Positions 18,611-28,424 of a DNA stretch of 64,000 nt are shown piece after piece. The notes beneath the pieces were generated by a model that worked only from the letters and a program-made list of their open reading frames with translations, was not told where the DNA came from and made no database searches. The translations under genes were made by a program, and so were the position numbers. The DNA is taken from the NCBI RefSeq assembly GCF_024362405.1, contig NZ_CP101454.1, forward strand, positions 620,001-684,000. The letters run 5' to 3'. Source of the DNA: Halorarius litoreus (GTDB taxonomy: Archaea > Halobacteriota > Halobacteria > Halobacteriales > Haloarculaceae). The stretch's first letter is position 1, and every line of letters begins with the position of its first letter.

Positions 18611-19888
18611 ATGGCAAGATCGGACCCATTTCTGGAGCGCATGAACCGACGACGTTTCATCCGACTGAGCGGCCTCGCCGGGGTCACCGGCGCAACAGGG
18701 CTGGCCGGCTGTTCGCAGAGCCTGTTGCAGAACGATAACGAGGGGTCCGGTTCCATCTCGGTTGGCGTGGTGTTGCCGTTTAGTGGTGACCTAAGCGACT
18801 TCGGCGAACCGATGATGAACGGGCTCCAGCTGGCGCTGTCCGACATCAACGATGCCGGGGGTCCGCTGGGTCGGGAGATCGAGCTCCACCAGGCGGACTC
18901 AGAGACGAACCCGACGACGGGCGTGACTGCCGCCAACTCCCTGACGAACAACCAGGATATCAAGTGCCTCATCGGGGCCGTCTCCAGCAGCGTCACGATC
19001 AGCATGGCGACCTCCGTGACCGTGCCGAAGAACGTGGTGCACATCACGTCGGCGTCGTCCTCGCCGGCGATATCCACGCTCGACGACAACGACCTGCTGT
19101 TCCGAACGCGCCTGAGCGACCAGTTCAGCGCCCGGGCGATGGCGAAGATCATCTCCAACGAGGGCGCCGACAAGGCGGCCGTGTTGTACCTGAACAACGA
19201 CTTCGGGGAGGCACTCTCCAGCGCCTTCAACGAGACCTTCGGTGGCACCACGACGGCGCGGGTCGGCTACGAAGCGGGCCAGTCGTCCTACCAGCAGACG
19301 CTTTCGAAGGTGTTCGAAGACGACCCCGACTTCGTCGCGTTCGCGGGCTACCCCGAGAGCGGGACGACCATCCTCTCGCAGTGGCACGAAGGTGGCTACG
19401 GCGGCCAGTGGATGCTGCACAACAGTATGCTCTCCACGGACGTCATCGACAACGTCGGAGCCGACGTCATGGAGGGGATGTGGGGCGTGCGGACGAAGCC
19501 GCCGACGTCGGAGGCAACTGGATCGTTCACCAGCGACTACGAGTCGGAGTACCCCGACGCACAGCTATTCTCGCCGTACTCCTGGAACTCCTACGACGCG
19601 CTGATGAGCTACGCGCTGGCTGTCCACCACGCCGGGACAACTGACCCGAGCACGGTCAAACAGAGTCTCCACACGATCGCCACGCCGCCGGGTGACTCGG
19701 TCAGCTACGCGGAGTTCGAGAGCGGCAAGACCAAGATCGACAACGGGACGAAGATCGACTACAGCGGCCCCAGCGGCAACGTCGACTACGACGAGAACGG
19801 CGACGTCTCCAGTGATATGGTGGCGGTCCGCGTCCAGAACGGCGAGTTCACCAACGCGGACACCATCCCCGCAGAGGACCTGCAATGA
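18611..19888 (+). CDS. livK: ABC transporter substrate-binding lipoprotein, branched-chain amino acid type
   Basis: A 425-residue receptor of the Leu/Ile/Val-binding family. The N-terminus has a Tat motif NRRRFIRLSGLAG and lipobox GLAGC, so it is exported folded and lipid-anchored. The mature part shows VGVVLPFSGDLSDFGEPM and DINDAGGPLGREIELHQAD, the first lobe of the binding fold. The ATG at 18611 is chosen because TTATATATT sits about 26 bp upstream; an ATG at 18641 is also possible. It precedes hyuA/hyuB, an MFS carrier and the livHMGF genes, so it is the receptor of that system. The ligand is unknown and may be a ring compound acted on by the hydantoinase pair. Confidence 0.9.
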   Translation: MARSDPFLERMNRRRFIRLSGLAGVTGATGLAGCSQSLLQNDNEGSGSISVGVVLPFSGDLSDFGEPMMNGLQLALSDINDAGGPLGREIELHQADSETNPTTGVTAANSLTNNQDIKCLIGAVSSSVTISMATSVTVPKNVVHITSASSSPAISTLDDNDLLFRTRLSDQFSARAMAKIISNEGADKAAVLYLNNDFGEALSSAFNETFGGTTTARVGYEAGQSSYQQTLSKVFEDDPDFVAFAGYPESGTTILSQWHEGGYGGQWMLHNSMLSTDVIDNVGADVMEGMWGVRTKPPTSEATGSFTSDYESEYPDAQLFSPYSWNSYDALMSYALAVHHAGTTDPSTVKQSLHTIATPPGDSVSYAEFESGKTKIDNGTKIDYSGPSGNVDYDENGDVSSDMVAVRVQNGEFTNADTIPAEDLQ

Positions 19889-20005
19889 GGTGCGCCCCGG
19901 CCACTACCGGCCTCCCGCTCGGACGCGCGCTCAAGGGACGGCACCGCGGCCGCCCAGCCCCGAGACGACCGGCCGGCAAGCATCGGTGTTGTGGGCCACG
20001 GGTCG

Positions 20006-22060
20006 ATGACTGACGACACCGGGCATACCCGGGTCGGCATCGACATCGGCGGGACGTTCACCGACCTCGTGACGGTCATCGACGGCGCCGTCGGCGTCGA
20101 CAAGGTTCCCTCGACCCCTGCGGCTCCCGATAGAGCCGTCGTCGACGGGCTCGAGCAGTTATATGACCGCGGCGACCTGGCGTACACCGACGTGGACTTT
20201 CTCGCCCACGGAACGACCGTCGCGACCAACGCCGTCCTCGAGGAGGAGTGGGCCGAGACGGCGCTGGTCACCACCAAGGGGTTCGAGGACGCCCTCGAGA
20301 TCGGCCGCCAGGCCAGGCCCGCCGTGTACGACTTCGGCGCCGAGAAACCGACTCCAGTGGTGTCGCGGGACCGCCGGTTCGGCGTCCCCGAGCGCCTCGA
20401 CGAGCGCGGGCGGGTCGAGACGCCCCTGGACGAGGCGGTTGTCCGCGAACTGGCCGACCACCTCGCCGACAGTGATGTCGAGAGCGTCGCCATCGTCCTG
20501 CTGTTCGCCTTCGAGAACGATGCCCACGAGCGCCGGGTCGCCGAACTGCTCGCGGAGGCCGGCGTCGACGTCGACGTCTCACTGTCGAGTGAGGTCCTCG
20601 CGGAGATCCGCGAGTACGAGCGCACGCTCACGACGGCGCTCAACGCCTCGCTCAAACCGATCATGAACCGCTACATCGGGACGCTCGAGGCGAGCCTGGA
20701 CGAGCGCATCGAGCCGAGCCTGCAGATCATGCAGTCCAACGGGGGAATCATCACGGCCGACAGTGCGCGTGAGCAACCCGTCAACACGCTGCTGTCGGGC
20801 CCCGCGGCCGGCGTCCAGGGCGCGACGCACCTGGCCTCCCTGACGGGTGTCGAGGACGTGATCACGATGGACATGGGCGGGACTTCCTGTGACGTGTCGC
20901 TCGTCGAAGGCGGGGAGCCGCTCGTCTCCACGGACGTGGAGATCGGAGAGTACCCCGTACACGTCCCGATGATCGACATCCACACCGTCGGCGCCGGGGG
21001 CGGCTCGATCGCCTGGATCGACGACGGCGGTGCGCTGCGCGTCGGCCCGCGGTCGGCCGGTGCGACGCCCGGTCCCATCTGCTACGGCCGCGGCGGCACG
21101 CAACCCACGATAACGGATGCGCACCTCATGCTCGGTCGCATCGACCCGACGGCGTTCGTCTCCGACACCCTCGAGACCGACCGCGACGACGTAGCTGCCG
21201 CCTTCGAACGCGAGTTGGCAGACCCGCTCGGGGTCAGTCCACGCGAGGCCGCTCAGGGCGTTCTCGACGTCGCGAACGCCAACATGGAACGGGCGTTGCG
21301 GGTTGTCTCCGTCGAGCGCGGCTACGACCCCCGGGACTTCGGCCTGGTCGCCTTCGGCGGCGCGGGGCCCCTCCACGCGGCCACGCTGGCCGCCGAACTC
21401 GGCGTCCCCAGGGTGATCGTCCCGCGGACCGCTGGTGTGCTCTCGGCGCTCGGCCTGCTCATCAGCGACGTCCTCTACGATTTCTCGACCTCGCGAGTGC
21501 GACGGTGGGACGACCTCGCTCCCGAAACACTCGCCGCGGAGTTCCAGGCCTTCACCGAGCGGGGGAGCGAGCGACTCGCCGACGAAGGGCTGTCGGCCGA
21601 CCGCATGCAGTTCGAGCCATCGGTCGACCTCCGGTACATCGGCCAGTCGTTCGAACTGCAGGTGCCGGTCCCCGGCGGCGACCTCGACGCCGCGGCGATG
21701 GCGACGATAGCCGAGCGGTTCCACGAACGCCACCGCCAGCACTACGGCCACGCCTACGAGGACGAGCCGATAGAACTGGTCACCATTCGGCTTCGAGCCC
21801 GGGGCCTCGTCGACGCGCCCGACCTCACGCCCGACCTGGCTGAGGGCGACCCAGCCGACGCCGTCACGACGACTCGAACCGTCACCTTCGACGGCACCGA
21901 CCATGAGACCAGCGTGTACGACCGCACACGACTCGCGCCGGGCACGTCGTTCCCCGGCCCGGCCGTCGTCGAGGGCGTCGAGAGCACCGTCGTCGTCCCC
22001 CCAACCCAGTCGGTGACTGTCGACGACCACGGGTCGCTGCTCGTGGAGGTGGACGGATGA
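20006..22060 (+). CDS. hyuA: hydantoinase/oxoprolinase family protein, subunit A
   Basis: 684 residues of the HyuA family (N-methylhydantoinase A, oxoprolinase and acetone carboxylase relatives). The N-terminus RVGIDIGGTFTDLVTV is the actin-like ATP-binding phosphate loop; DFLAHGTTVATNAVLEE and ITMDMGGTSCDVSLVEGG are the second and third family signatures. With HyuB it hydrolyses a cyclic amide, or carboxylates a ketone, at the cost of ATP. The ATG at 20006 gives the standard N-terminus. It overlaps hyuB by four bases (ATGA), implying a complex. It lies between livK and livH, suggesting that it acts on the imported ligand. Confidence 0.92.
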   Translation: MTDDTGHTRVGIDIGGTFTDLVTVIDGAVGVDKVPSTPAAPDRAVVDGLEQLYDRGDLAYTDVDFLAHGTTVATNAVLEEEWAETALVTTKGFEDALEIGRQARPAVYDFGAEKPTPVVSRDRRFGVPERLDERGRVETPLDEAVVRELADHLADSDVESVAIVLLFAFENDAHERRVAELLAEAGVDVDVSLSSEVLAEIREYERTLTTALNASLKPIMNRYIGTLEASLDERIEPSLQIMQSNGGIITADSAREQPVNTLLSGPAAGVQGATHLASLTGVEDVITMDMGGTSCDVSLVEGGEPLVSTDVEIGEYPVHVPMIDIHTVGAGGGSIAWIDDGGALRVGPRSAGATPGPICYGRGGTQPTITDAHLMLGRIDPTAFVSDTLETDRDDVAAAFERELADPLGVSPREAAQGVLDVANANMERALRVVSVERGYDPRDFGLVAFGGAGPLHAATLAAELGVPRVIVPRTAGVLSALGLLISDVLYDFSTSRVRRWDDLAPETLAAEFQAFTERGSERLADEGLSADRMQFEPSVDLRYIGQSFELQVPVPGGDLDAAAMATIAERFHERHRQHYGHAYEDEPIELVTIRLRARGLVDAPDLTPDLAEGDPADAVTTTRTVTFDGTDHETSVYDRTRLAPGTSFPGPAVVEGVESTVVVPPTQSVTVDDHGSLLVEVDG

Positions 22061-23766
22061 GCGACGACGGCGGCGTCGACCCGGTCACGCTCGAGGTGAC
22101 CCGCAACGCCTGCATCGCCGTCTGCGAAGAGATGAACGCCAACCTCATCCGGACGGGGTACTCGCCGAACATCAAGGAACGACGGGACTGCTCCTGTGCG
22201 CTGTTCGACGCCGATGCCGAGATGATCAGCCAGGCCGAGAACATGCCGGTCCATCTCGGCTCGATGCCGTTCTCGGTCGCAGCGGCCGTCGACCGCTTCC
22301 CTCCGGAGACGCTTGACCCCGGCGACGGCGTCGTGCTGAACGACCCGTTCTACGGCGGGGCGCACCTCCCGGACCTGACGCTGGTCACCCCCGTCTTCCA
22401 CGACGGTGATATCGTCGCCTTCGCGGCGAACCGGGCCCACCACGCCGACATCGGCGGCGCGCGGGCGGGCAGTGTCGCCGCTGACTCCACGGAGATCTAC
22501 CAGGAGGGCCTCCGTCTCCCCCCGGTGAAGCTGTTCGAGGCCGGAACGCCCAACGAGGCGGTCTTCGACCTGATCGAGGCGAACGTCCGGACACCTGCCG
22601 AGCGCCGGGGCGACCTGCGCGCCCAGGAGGCGGCCAACGAGACGGGCCGGCGTCGGTTCACCGAACTCGTCGAGAAGTACGGTGCCGATCGGCTGACCGC
22701 CGGTCTCGAGGAGATCAAGGACTACTCCGAGCGCCGGATGCGCGCCGAAATCGAGGCCCTACCCGACGGGACCTACGAGTTTGCGGACGTGCTCGACGAC
22801 GACGGCCTCGGCAACGAGGACCTGCCAATCCGCGCGACCGTCACCATCGACGGCGATGAGGTCACGGTCGACTACTCCGGCACCGCCGACCAGACGGACG
22901 GACCGGTCAACGCCGTCTTCGCGGTCACGGCCTCGGCGACGTACTACGCCGTCAGGTGCATCACTGACCCGGACATCCCGCCCAACCACGGCTGCTACCG
23001 CCCGGTCACCATCGAGGCCCCCGAGGCCAGCATCGTCAACCCCGATCCGCCGGCGGCGGTCGTCGGGGGCAACCTCGAGACGTCCCAGCGCGTGACCGAC
23101 GTGGTCCTCGGAGCGTTCGCGAAGGCGGTGCCCGACCGCGTGCCGGCCGCCGGGCAGGGGACGATGAACAACGTCACCTTCGGCGGGCGGGACCCACGGA
23201 CCGACGAGGCGTACGCCTTCTACGAGACCCAGGGCGGTGGCTTCGGCGGCCAGGCGGGCAAAGACGGCATGGACGGCGTCCACGTCCACATGAGCAACAC
23301 GATGAACACCCCGGCGGAGGTGCTCCAGACGGCCTATCCGCTAGCGGTCACTCGCTATGAACTCCGCGGGGACACCGGCGGCGCCGGGGAGTTCCGTGGC
23401 GGGCTCGGCCTGCGGCGGGACATCCAGGTCCGCGACCACGAGGCCAACTTTAGCCTGCTGGCCGACCGCCACGAGAGCCGGCCCTACGGGCTGGCGGGCG
23501 GGAGCCCGGGCACCTCGGGCAGTGCCTACCGCATCGACCCCGACGGGGAGGCGAAGCAACTCCCCGCGAAGTCGATCCACGAGCTCGTGCCGGGCACGAC
23601 CGTCAGCATCCGGACGCCCGGTGGCGGTGGCTTCGGCGATCCCGCGGACCGGGACCGCGAAGCAATCGAACGCGACGTCCGCCTGGGGAAGGTGTCACGG
23701 GCGACTGCACGCGACGTCTACGGTGTCGACATCGACGCCGACGGAGGAACCGACGGTGAGTCCTGA
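22057..23766 (+). CDS. hyuB: hydantoinase/oxoprolinase family protein, subunit B
   Basis: 569 residues of the HyuB family. It shows DPVTLEVTRNACIAVCEEMN, SPNIKERRDCSCALFDAD, GDGVVLNDPFYGGAHLPDLT and the C-terminal RTPGGGGFGDPADRD, all hallmark stretches of this subunit. It works as the catalytic partner of HyuA; the precise ring substrate differs widely within the family. It overlaps hyuA by four bases and the MFS gene by one base, so all three are one transcription unit. Confidence 0.92.
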   Translation: MSDDGGVDPVTLEVTRNACIAVCEEMNANLIRTGYSPNIKERRDCSCALFDADAEMISQAENMPVHLGSMPFSVAAAVDRFPPETLDPGDGVVLNDPFYGGAHLPDLTLVTPVFHDGDIVAFAANRAHHADIGGARAGSVAADSTEIYQEGLRLPPVKLFEAGTPNEAVFDLIEANVRTPAERRGDLRAQEAANETGRRRFTELVEKYGADRLTAGLEEIKDYSERRMRAEIEALPDGTYEFADVLDDDGLGNEDLPIRATVTIDGDEVTVDYSGTADQTDGPVNAVFAVTASATYYAVRCITDPDIPPNHGCYRPVTIEAPEASIVNPDPPAAVVGGNLETSQRVTDVVLGAFAKAVPDRVPAAGQGTMNNVTFGGRDPRTDEAYAFYETQGGGFGGQAGKDGMDGVHVHMSNTMNTPAEVLQTAYPLAVTRYELRGDTGGAGEFRGGLGLRRDIQVRDHEANFSLLADRHESRPYGLAGGSPGTSGSAYRIDPDGEAKQLPAKSIHELVPGTTVSIRTPGGGGFGDPADRDREAIERDVRLGKVSRATARDVYGVDIDADGGTDGES

Positions 23767-24929
23767 TGCCCCAGCGGCCACCGCGGGCGCTCCGGTACGC
23801 GCCGCACCTGGCGGCGCTCGGCAGCGGCTACACGATGTTCGCCTACGCCGGCGTCCCGGCCCTGTTCCGCCAGCGCTACGAGGTCGGCTTCGCCGCCATC
23901 GGACTGGTAATGAGCGCGGCCCTGCTCGGGTTCGTGCTCGTCCAGTGGCCCTCCGGGCGCGTCCTCACGCGCGTCCGGACCACCAGGCTGCTGTTCGGGA
24001 CGGCCGTCGCCAACGTCGTCCTCGCACTGGCGCTGGACGTGGCGCCGACGTACCCGGCCCTGCTAGCGTTGCGTTTCCTGTGGGGCGGGACCTACGGCCT
24101 GGTAGTCACCGCGGGAGCGACACACATCTCGCGGCTCTACCCCGCCTCGGCAGCGACCCGTCAACAGGGAATCTTCGGCGGGATGAGCACGCTTGGCGGG
24201 GCGGTCGGCTTCCTGGTCGCCCCCCAGCTAGTCACAGCCACGGACGGTGTCGGCGTCCACGCTGGCGGCGTCGTCTTCGTTCTGCCGGCCGTCGTCGCGC
24301 TGGGCGTCCACTGGTCCGGCCATCATACGGCACCGCCCGACACCGACCGACAGCGCGGGACGCTGTGGCGTGCCGCGCAGGACCCGATAGTCCTCGCGTC
24401 GTCGCTGTGTTACGTTGCAGTCATCGGGTCGTACATTACGCTCTCGACGTTCGTGACGTCGTACTTCGACGACCTCGGGATCACGGGCCCGCTGAACGCT
24501 GTGGTGCTGGGCGTCGCGACGACCGGCCGCATCGTCGGCGACTCGCCGGTCTCCCGGCTCTCCGTGGGCAACGCGACGTTCGTCGCCGGGGCGACGGCGG
24601 TCGCTTGTGCCGGCTTCGGCGCGCTCGCCGGGCTATCGACGGGCGCGACGATGGTCTGGCTCCCATTCGTCGTGATGCTGGCGGTTTCGATTCCGTTCGG
24701 CGCCATCTACAACATCGCCGCCCAGGGGCCCCGCCAGGACGGCGCGGCACTGGCCGTTGTCATCGCCGTCGGCAATGCCGCGGCGCTCGTGCTGCCGGCG
24801 GTGACGGGCGCCCTCAGAGAGGTCACCGGCGACTACCGCGGCGCGTTCGTCTTGCTCGCCACGCTCAACCTCGTGGCCGTCGCGAGCGCACTGACGCTGC
24901 GGCGCAAGGACACACCGAACACAGGATGA
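23766..24929 (+). CDS. MFS transporter
   Basis: 387 residues, hydrophobic throughout with about 12 transmembrane segments. A loop VQWPSGRVLTRVRTTRL after helix 2 fits the MFS GxxxDRxGRR loop in a degenerate form. It starts on the last base of the hyuB stop codon (TGATG), so it is translationally coupled. It may import the same substrate as the Liv system or export the hydrolysis product. Substrate unknown. Confidence 0.85.
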   Translation: MPQRPPRALRYAPHLAALGSGYTMFAYAGVPALFRQRYEVGFAAIGLVMSAALLGFVLVQWPSGRVLTRVRTTRLLFGTAVANVVLALALDVAPTYPALLALRFLWGGTYGLVVTAGATHISRLYPASAATRQQGIFGGMSTLGGAVGFLVAPQLVTATDGVGVHAGGVVFVLPAVVALGVHWSGHHTAPPDTDRQRGTLWRAAQDPIVLASSLCYVAVIGSYITLSTFVTSYFDDLGITGPLNAVVLGVATTGRIVGDSPVSRLSVGNATFVAGATAVACAGFGALAGLSTGATMVWLPFVVMLAVSIPFGAIYNIAAQGPRQDGAALAVVIAVGNAAALVLPAVTGALREVTGDYRGAFVLLATLNLVAVASALTLRRKDTPNTG

Positions 24930-24934
24930 TACAT

Positions 24935-25006
24935 ATGAGACACGACCGAAGAGCACTCGGAATCGCACCGGACGGCCGGCCGCAGGCCCCAACGGGGGGA
25001 GACTGA
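24935..25006 (+). CDS. possible 23-residue peptide between MFS gene and livH
   Basis: An ATG at 24935 opens a short frame (MRHDRRALGIAPDGRPQAP) ending one base before the livH start. Basic composition is unlike surrounding proteins. It could be a translated spacer that couples livH translation to the upstream genes, or no gene at all. Confidence 0.2.
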   Translation: MRHDRRALGIAPDGRPQAPTGGD

Positions 25007-25007
25007 C

Positions 25008-26210
25008 ATGGTCCAGACCGGCCTCCTGAACGCCCTACTGCAAGGTCTGGTGACGGGCAGCGTCATCGCCATCGGCGCGCTCGGCCTGTCGCTGATCTAC
25101 TCGATCGCGAACATCCCCAACATCGCACACGGGGACATGATCACCATCGGGGCGTACCTCGCGCTCGTGTTCAACAACCCCGGCGAGATACCGTTCCTCC
25201 CGGCGTTTGGCTCCCTCTCGCTGCTCGTCTCAGCCGTCATCGCTATCGCCCTCGCAGCAGCTCTGGGCGCGGTGTACGAACTCCTGATCTTCCGGCAGTT
25301 CAGGCGCACGGGCAGCGACCTGGTGACGATGATCATCGTCACGCTCGGGCTGTCGTTCATCCTGCAGAACAGCGTCCTGTTCCTTGTCGGGTCGAAGACC
25401 ATCGGCTACAAGACCGAAAGCGTCGTCACCACGAACTTCGATCTGTTCGCGACGGGCTCGGGCCTGACCGTCCGGACGACACAGCGCCAGGCCGGCGAAC
25501 TCGCCACGCTGGGCGAGTGGGGCTACCCGTGGTGGCTCGTCGTTGGGGTCCTGGCCGTGGCACTCGTGGCCGCGGTCGCTGCCTACCGATGGCACCGGCG
25601 CGAAGCCAGCTTTCAGACGGTGTACCTCATCTCGCCGCGCGTTCTCGGCGTCGGAACCTTCGGCGGGCTGGTGCTGGCGCTGTTCGGCCTCGCGCGCCTG
25701 GCTTCGCAGGGTACTGCGGCCCCACTGTGGGCGACGCGCATCGGCGTCGGCACGAAGGCCATCGCCATTCTCGCCGCCGTCGTCGTCGTGGTGTTCCTGT
25801 TGAACTATGTGCTCAAGCAGACCAAGCTCGGGAAGGCGATGCGGGCGACCGCCGACAACATGGACCTTGCGGAGGTCCGCGGCATCGACGTGGACCGCGT
25901 CCAGCTGTTCGTATGGGTCGTCGCCGCCATCCTGGCCGGCCTGGCCGGCGTCATGCTGGGCTGGTACGCCTCCAGCCTGAACCCGAACATGGGCTTTTCG
26001 CTGCTCTTGCCCCTGTTCGCGGGGGTCATCCTCGGCGGCATCCGCTCCCCGTACGGCGCGGTGCTGGGGAGTCTCGCCGTCGGCGTCAGCATGGAGGTCG
26101 GCGTCTTCCTGCTGCCGTCGTCGCTGTCCGTCTACCGGACGGCCATCGCGTTCGTCATCCTCATCCTCGTGTTGATAGTCAAGCCCGAGGGCCTGTGGGG
26201 TGAGGTCTGA
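25008..26210 (+). CDS. livH: branched-chain amino acid-type ABC transporter permease LivH
   Basis: 400-residue inner permease. The N-terminus LLNALLQGLVTGSVIAIGAL and SIANIPNIAHGDMITIGAYL match the conserved LivH start; LRGxx-like coupling sequence AMRATADNMDLAEVRGIDVD precedes the final helices, which end GVILGGIRSPYGAVLGSLAVG. The protein is about 90-100 residues longer than typical LivH; the extra part (roughly residues 145-250) adds hydrophobic segments in the middle. The start has a good purine-rich GGGGGAGA 8 bases upstream. It overlaps livM by one base. Confidence 0.92.
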   Translation: MVQTGLLNALLQGLVTGSVIAIGALGLSLIYSIANIPNIAHGDMITIGAYLALVFNNPGEIPFLPAFGSLSLLVSAVIAIALAAALGAVYELLIFRQFRRTGSDLVTMIIVTLGLSFILQNSVLFLVGSKTIGYKTESVVTTNFDLFATGSGLTVRTTQRQAGELATLGEWGYPWWLVVGVLAVALVAAVAAYRWHRREASFQTVYLISPRVLGVGTFGGLVLALFGLARLASQGTAAPLWATRIGVGTKAIAILAAVVVVVFLLNYVLKQTKLGKAMRATADNMDLAEVRGIDVDRVQLFVWVVAAILAGLAGVMLGWYASSLNPNMGFSLLLPLFAGVILGGIRSPYGAVLGSLAVGVSMEVGVFLLPSSLSVYRTAIAFVILILVLIVKPEGLWGEV

Positions 26211-27655
26211 TGGCGGCCGCCGACTTCCTCGTGACTCTACTCACGGTGATCGCCATCTACAGCATCTTCGGCTTCGGGCTGAACCTCAAGTACGGGTTCA
26301 CGGGACTGGTCGACCTCGGTCACGTGGTGTACTTCATGGTCGGTGCGTACGTCGCGGTGGTGCTGACCATGCCCGCGGGCGGTTCCGTCGGGTACGCCGG
26401 TATCGGCGGGTTCGACCTCCCCGGCGTGTTCGCAGCGCTCGTTCCCGGGGGCGGGCTGATCGGTTGGCTGCTCGGCGTCGCCGGGGGCATGGCCGCCGCA
26501 GCGCTCGTCTCGCTGCTGGTGGGCGTTCCGACCCTGCGCCTGCGTGAGGACTATCTTGCCATCACGGCGCTCGGTATCGCCACCATCCTCAACGCCGTCG
26601 TCCACAACGAGCAGTGGCTGTTCAACGGCGCGTTCGGTATCCGGAACGTCTACGAGCCGCTGTCGGGTGTCTTCCCGCTCGGCCTCGGTTCGTTCACGCT
26701 CAACGTGCTCGTGTTCGGCGCTATTTCGGTGGTCAGCTTCGGGTACGTCGCCTACCGGACCGCGCTGGTGGTCCGGGGCGCCTCGCTGCGCGAGGGAGCC
26801 GTGATGACCGCAAGCGTCGTCGTGGTCGCGGCCGGCGTTGGCGGGATGTTCGCGGGCGGCCTGCTGCTCGCCGGCGGCGCCGTCGCGTTGCTTATCGGGC
26901 TGGCTGTCGGGGTGCGCACGCTACGGACCACCGACACCTTCGGGCCGCTGGTGACCCTCGCCATGACGGAGTTGTTCGTCCTGTGGTACCTGGGGACGCC
27001 GATCGTCACCGGGAACCTCGCGACCATCGTCGTCAACGTGCTGTGGCTGTTCAACCCGACAGCGGGTCCACAGGGCGGTATCGACTACGAACGGTTCGTC
27101 CTGCTGCTCTCGTTGGCAGCGTTAGCTGGCACCTACTGGTGGGTCCAGCGTACCGTCAACAGCCCATACGGACGGATCCTCCGGGCGCTCCGCGAGGACG
27201 AGGACGTCCCGCAAGCACTGGGCCGGCCGACGGTCCGGTACAAGACGCAGGTGTTGATGTTCGGGTCGGCGCTGGCCGGCGCCGCTGGCGCGCTCTGGGC
27301 GCTGCAGATCGGCTTCATTGCCACCTCGCAGTTCGGCGCGCTGATCACCTTCTACGCGTTCTCGGCGGTGATCATCGGTGGCTCCGCCAACAACCGCGGA
27401 GTGATCCTCGGGACGGCGGTGTTCTGGGTGATTAACGACGGCACCCGCTTCCTCAACAACGTCTTCCCCTCGGAGTACTCCATCCAGCTGGCGTCTGCAC
27501 GCCTGATTCTCATCGGCAGCTTGCTCATCCTGATCCTCTACTACCGTCCGAGCGGCATCCTCGGGGAGCAGGACTACGACATCCCCCTGCCGGGGAATCG
27601 CTCGGCATCCGCCCGCGACGCCGGCGAGACCAAGGAGGTGACCGCCGATGACTGA
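26210..27655 (+). CDS. livM: branched-chain amino acid-type ABC transporter permease LivM
   Basis: 481-residue second permease. It shows NLKYGFTGLVDLGHVVYFMV and LRLREDYLAITALGIATIL, the standard LivM signatures, and the coupling region SPYGRILRALREDEDVPQAL with FGSALAGAAGALWALQIGF. Between them (roughly residues 175-265) lie extra hydrophobic helices, making it longer than most LivM proteins. The C-terminal tail is charged and cytoplasmic. It starts within the livH stop (TGATG) and overlaps livG by eight bases. Confidence 0.92.
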   Translation: MAAADFLVTLLTVIAIYSIFGFGLNLKYGFTGLVDLGHVVYFMVGAYVAVVLTMPAGGSVGYAGIGGFDLPGVFAALVPGGGLIGWLLGVAGGMAAAALVSLLVGVPTLRLREDYLAITALGIATILNAVVHNEQWLFNGAFGIRNVYEPLSGVFPLGLGSFTLNVLVFGAISVVSFGYVAYRTALVVRGASLREGAVMTASVVVVAAGVGGMFAGGLLLAGGAVALLIGLAVGVRTLRTTDTFGPLVTLAMTELFVLWYLGTPIVTGNLATIVVNVLWLFNPTAGPQGGIDYERFVLLLSLAALAGTYWWVQRTVNSPYGRILRALREDEDVPQALGRPTVRYKTQVLMFGSALAGAAGALWALQIGFIATSQFGALITFYAFSAVIIGGSANNRGVILGTAVFWVINDGTRFLNNVFPSEYSIQLASARLILIGSLLILILYYRPSGILGEQDYDIPLPGNRSASARDAGETKEVTADD

Positions 27656-28424
27656 CTCGGATGAGACAGTCCTCCGGACCGAGAACCTCGAGAAGCACTT
27701 CGGCGGCATCACCGCGCTGGACGGCGTCGACGTCGACATCGGCACGGGCATCACCGGGCTTATCGGGCCGAACGGGGCCGGCAAGACTACGCTGTTCAAC
27801 TGCCTGACCGGCTTCGAGTCCCCCGACAAGGGCTCGATAACCTTCGAAGGCACCGACATCACGGGCGCGAACCCCGCCACCATCGCCCAGCAGGGGCTGG
27901 TGCGGACCTTCCAGATTCCACACGAGCTGATGGAGATGACCGTCTTCGAGAACCTGTTGCTGGGGCCGCCGAACCAGAGCGGCGAGGGACTGTTCCGCTC
28001 GTGGGTGCGCGGCGACAGGTTCGTCGAAGACGAGGTCCGAGCCCGCGAACGGGCCCGCGAGATGGCCGACTTCTTCGACCTGGACCACGTCATCGACGAG
28101 CCGGCGGGCAACCTCTCGGGCGGCCAGCGAAAGCTGCTGGAGCTGGCACGCGTCCTGTTGACCGACCCGGACATGGTGTTGCTCGACGAGCCACTGGCCG
28201 GCGTCAACCCCACGCTGGAGCAGCGCATCCTCGAACGCATCCACGAACTCGAATCCCAGGGATACACCTTCCTGTTCGTCGAACACGATATGAATGTCAT
28301 CATGAACCACTGCGACCGCGTCGTCGTCATGCACCAGGGACGCGTGCTCACAGCGGGATCACCCGACGAGGTCCGCTCGGACGAGCGTGTGGTCGAGGCC
28401 TACCTCGGAGAGGTGGACGTATGA
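27648..28424 (+). CDS. livG: branched-chain amino acid-type ABC transporter ATP-binding protein LivG
   Basis: 258-residue ATPase: Walker A GPNGAGKTTLFNCLTG, Q-loop TFQIPHELMEM, signature LSGGQRKLLELAR, Walker B VLLDEPLAGVNP and switch histidine in LFVEHDMNV. The LivG-type A loop region IAQQGLVRTFQ is present. It forms a heterodimer with LivF to power LivHM. It overlaps livM at its start and livF at its end by four bases (ATGA). Confidence 0.94.
   Translation: MTDSDETVLRTENLEKHFGGITALDGVDVDIGTGITGLIGPNGAGKTTLFNCLTGFESPDKGSITFEGTDITGANPATIAQQGLVRTFQIPHELMEMTVFENLLLGPPNQSGEGLFRSWVRGDRFVEDEVRARERAREMADFFDLDHVIDEPAGNLSGGQRKLLELARVLLTDPDMVLLDEPLAGVNPTLEQRILERIHELESQGYTFLFVEHDMNVIMNHCDRVVVMHQGRVLTAGSPDEVRSDERVVEAYLGEVDV

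Noticed and set aside
23357-25006. 549-codon plus-strand frame across hyuB and the MFS gene
   Set aside because: It is an alternative frame of two well-recognised overlapping genes; the Arg/Pro-rich translation has no domain.
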